From Pseudaminobacter soli (ex Zhang et al. 2022) (GTDB taxonomy: Bacteria > Pseudomonadota > Alphaproteobacteria > Rhizobiales > Rhizobiaceae), in NCBI RefSeq assembly GCF_014595955.1, contig NZ_JABVCF010000002.1, positions 372,001 through 436,000 on the forward strand: DNA of 64,000 nucleotides. The letters are read 5' to 3'. Under the pieces are notes generated by a model. That model was not told where the DNA came from. It saw only the letters and a list, made by a program, of their open reading frames with translations, and searched no databases. Positions 62,621-64,000 of the stretch are shown here, piece by piece; the first letter of the stretch is position 1, and each line of letters begins with the position of its first letter. Both the position numbers and the translations under genes were made by a program.

Positions 62621-63814
62621 TCAGCTACAGAAGCTGCGGATGAAGTCGAACGGCCTTGCTTCGAAGAAGACGCGGCCGGTGCGCCCTATCGCGCAGGACA
62701 GCCCTTCGTCCTCGCGCAGCGCGGGAACGAGAAGCGTGACGTCATAGCGTCCGAGATGGCGCTTGCTGGGGGCGATCGCGAGATTGCGGTAGATCGTCTC
62801 GGCGCCGGAGCCCGCCAATCGGGTGACGCTCCCCTCGAACGAGCGACCGTCTCCACTGACCTTGAACATCGCCCGGTCGCCCTGCGCCAGGCGGTTGTAC
62901 ACCCTTTCGCTCACACTCAGCGTCACGATGGTTGAGCGGCAGTCGACGAGGCGCATTATGTCCTGGCCCCGCTGCACGGTTTCGCCATTGCCCGCCAACA
63001 CCTCCCAGACGCTTCCGTGGACGTTGGAGGCAAGCTGGGCGGACGAGAGACGGTTCACCCGCAGCCGCTCCGACGCGATCCGCTGGCCCAGGCTCTGGGC
63101 CTTGCTTTCCTCCGCCTTCAGGTTGGCCTTAAGTTCGGTGAGCCGGAGCGACAACTCGGAGATCTGCTGCTCCGAATAGGGAGCGTCGTTGTAGCCGTCG
63201 CCGAGGAAGGTGCCTCTCCGGGCGGCCTCGAGGGAAACCTCGCTGGCGGCGGCGCGCTGCTGCGCGTCCTCCAGTTCGAGGGCGGCAACTTTCTGCGCCG
63301 CCTGGCTGCGCTCGTACGTTGCCGAGGTCTCCAGCCCGCGTTCGTTGAGCTGGCGTGACCGCGAATAGGCCGCCTTGGCCTCGTCGACGCGCGCAGCCGC
63401 AACGGATGCCTGTGAACGGGACGAACTCAGTTCCGCCTCGAGCTGGCGGATTCGATCCCTTCTGTATGCGGTCGACCTGTCGTGCAGGAGGGCGACCGTG
63501 CTCTCGATGGCCTGAAGGGTCTCCTTGAGTCGAGCCACTTCGGCGGTGACCAGATCTCGCTGCTGGAGAAGGTCGTGGAGCCGGACATTGTCGGCAAAGG
63601 GGTCCCCGACGGCTCCGAGCGCTTCGCCTTCCGTCACCCGCGTGCCGAGAGCCCTTCGCTCGATCGAAAGTTGGCCGGCGATGGGCGCGCGGATCGTGGT
63701 GAGCCGGGCATTGATCACCGCATCGGCGCTTGCGCCTGCCAGTTGCTCTCCTGCGATCAGGAACAAGGCTATGATCACCAAGAGTGCACCGATGATCAGC
63801 CGAGTCAGTCGCAT
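62621..63814 (-). CDS. bgsB: HlyD-type membrane fusion protein, BgsB-like
   Basis: A 397-aa protein with an N-terminal anchor helix (residues 5-23), a first lipoyl half (RAPIAGQLSIERRALGTRV), a long coiled coil (about residues 80-260, rich in Glu/Ala/Arg) and the second half with beta-barrel segments (GSVWEVLAGNGETVQRG, MFKVSGDG). This is the periplasmic adaptor layout. AAGGGGG lies upstream of the ATG. The stop is 1 bp before the synthase start, so the two are coupled. It probably helps export the glucan across the periplasm; no outer-membrane partner is in the window. Confidence 0.75.
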   Translation of the reverse strand: MRLTRLIIGALLVIIALFLIAGEQLAGASADAVINARLTTIRAPIAGQLSIERRALGTRVTEGEALGAVGDPFADNVRLHDLLQQRDLVTAEVARLKETLQAIESTVALLHDRSTAYRRDRIRQLEAELSSSRSQASVAAARVDEAKAAYSRSRQLNERGLETSATYERSQAAQKVAALELEDAQQRAAASEVSLEAARRGTFLGDGYNDAPYSEQQISELSLRLTELKANLKAEESKAQSLGQRIASERLRVNRLSSAQLASNVHGSVWEVLAGNGETVQRGQDIMRLVDCRSTIVTLSVSERVYNRLAQGDRAMFKVSGDGRSFEGSVTRLAGSGAETIYRNLAIAPSKRHLGRYDVTLLVPALREDEGLSCAIGRTGRVFFEARPFDFIRSFCS

Positions 63815-64000
63815 TCATGCCCCCTTCAAGACTGCAGAGGACATAAAGCTACAATGCTGAAATGTGATCCCCGGGCAGCGCTCACCGGCGGGTGATCAGA
63901 CCGATAGGGTTAACAATTGGTTTCCCAAAAAAGGAAAGAAGCGCACCAAGGCGCCGCGCCCATCCCGGCGCCCCTGGCGATCGAATGCCCTACATCCGCT
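63815..64000. other. Upstream region of bgsB, no gene seen
   Basis: About 186 bp to the right edge. It should contain the promoter of the bgsB-bgsA transcript. A TTAACAATTGG stretch at about 63909-63919 is AT-rich, but no convincing -35/-10 pair or regulator site was found. Confidence 0.4.

Noticed and set aside
61231-62643. 470-aa plus-strand frame under bgsA
   Set aside because: It is antisense to a GT2 with complete catalytic motifs and has the Arg/Glu/His-rich makeup of a shadow frame.

Overview
The window is high-GC chromosomal DNA with an alphaproteobacterial, order Hyphomicrobiales (Rhizobiales), signature; a Mesorhizobium/Phyllobacteriaceae-type organism fits best. The evidence is gene content and order: tlpA/argH/lptM/lysA/TIGR02302, ftsEX beside hpt, aroKB beside xerD and accA, bolA/J-protein/cobS/cobT, rpmB beside a DUF3108 gene, a SAM-II riboswitch before metX, and G+C-rich intergenic palindromes of a type common in that group. 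No phage, transposase, integrase of a mobile element, rRNA or CRISPR array is visible.

Layout. 1-7.2 kb: an EamA transporter (cut at its 5' end), a YihY/BrkB membrane protein, an SDR, a twin-TM protein with a PduO-type cobalamin adenosyltransferase, a rhomboid protease, and etfB-etfA-hbdA for electron transfer and acyl-CoA oxidation. 7.2-20.9 kb: a berberine-bridge-type flavoprotein, tlpA, arginine (argH) and lysine (lysA) synthesis with lptM, a TIGR02302 membrane protein, a lipid kinase, hpt, ftsEX, ydcF and plsC. 21.0-22.2 kb: tRNA-Leu(CAA), then an AT-richer patch with a 29-codon membrane peptide and a short DUF1476 (ATPase zeta-like) protein. 22.2-30.6 kb: an acyl-CoA synthetase, then a minus-strand block with a 1281-aa hybrid histidine kinase, a polysaccharide flippase and a BioF2-like acyltransferase, which suggests surface-polysaccharide work. 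31-44 kb: dipeptidase, M20 amidohydrolase, D-Ala-D-Ala carboxypeptidase, CobW-type GTPase, L,D-transpeptidase, accA, xerD, aroKB, a CorC-like protein lacking its usual membrane domain, a second EamA transporter and a Phd/PIN toxin-antitoxin pair. 44-49 kb: bolA, a J protein, cobS-cobT and an esterase-like phytase-family protein. 49-59 kb: a saccharopine-dehydrogenase family enzyme divergent from an Lrp-type regulator, a queuosine-precursor transporter, rpmB, DUF3108, a YddG-type exporter, gloB, and metW/metX. 59.5-63.8 kb: a sensor with no output domain and a bgsB-bgsA-like pair (membrane fusion protein plus processive GT2 synthase).

The most informative non-coding elements are two compact riboswitches on the minus strand. 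One is a preQ1-I aptamer whose 3' pseudoknot strand is the AUG of the queuosine-precursor transporter. The other is a SAM-II aptamer ahead of metX, with a promoter upstream and mutually exclusive antiterminator/terminator hairpins downstream. Three copies of one palindromic repeat family (about 49.4, 54.0 and 57.9 kb) and one copy of another (32.2 kb) fill intergenic gaps; one copy separates metX from metW.

Start codons were chosen from Shine-Dalgarno placement, family N-termini and overlaps with neighbours. Family assignments come from recognised motifs read by eye, not from database searches.
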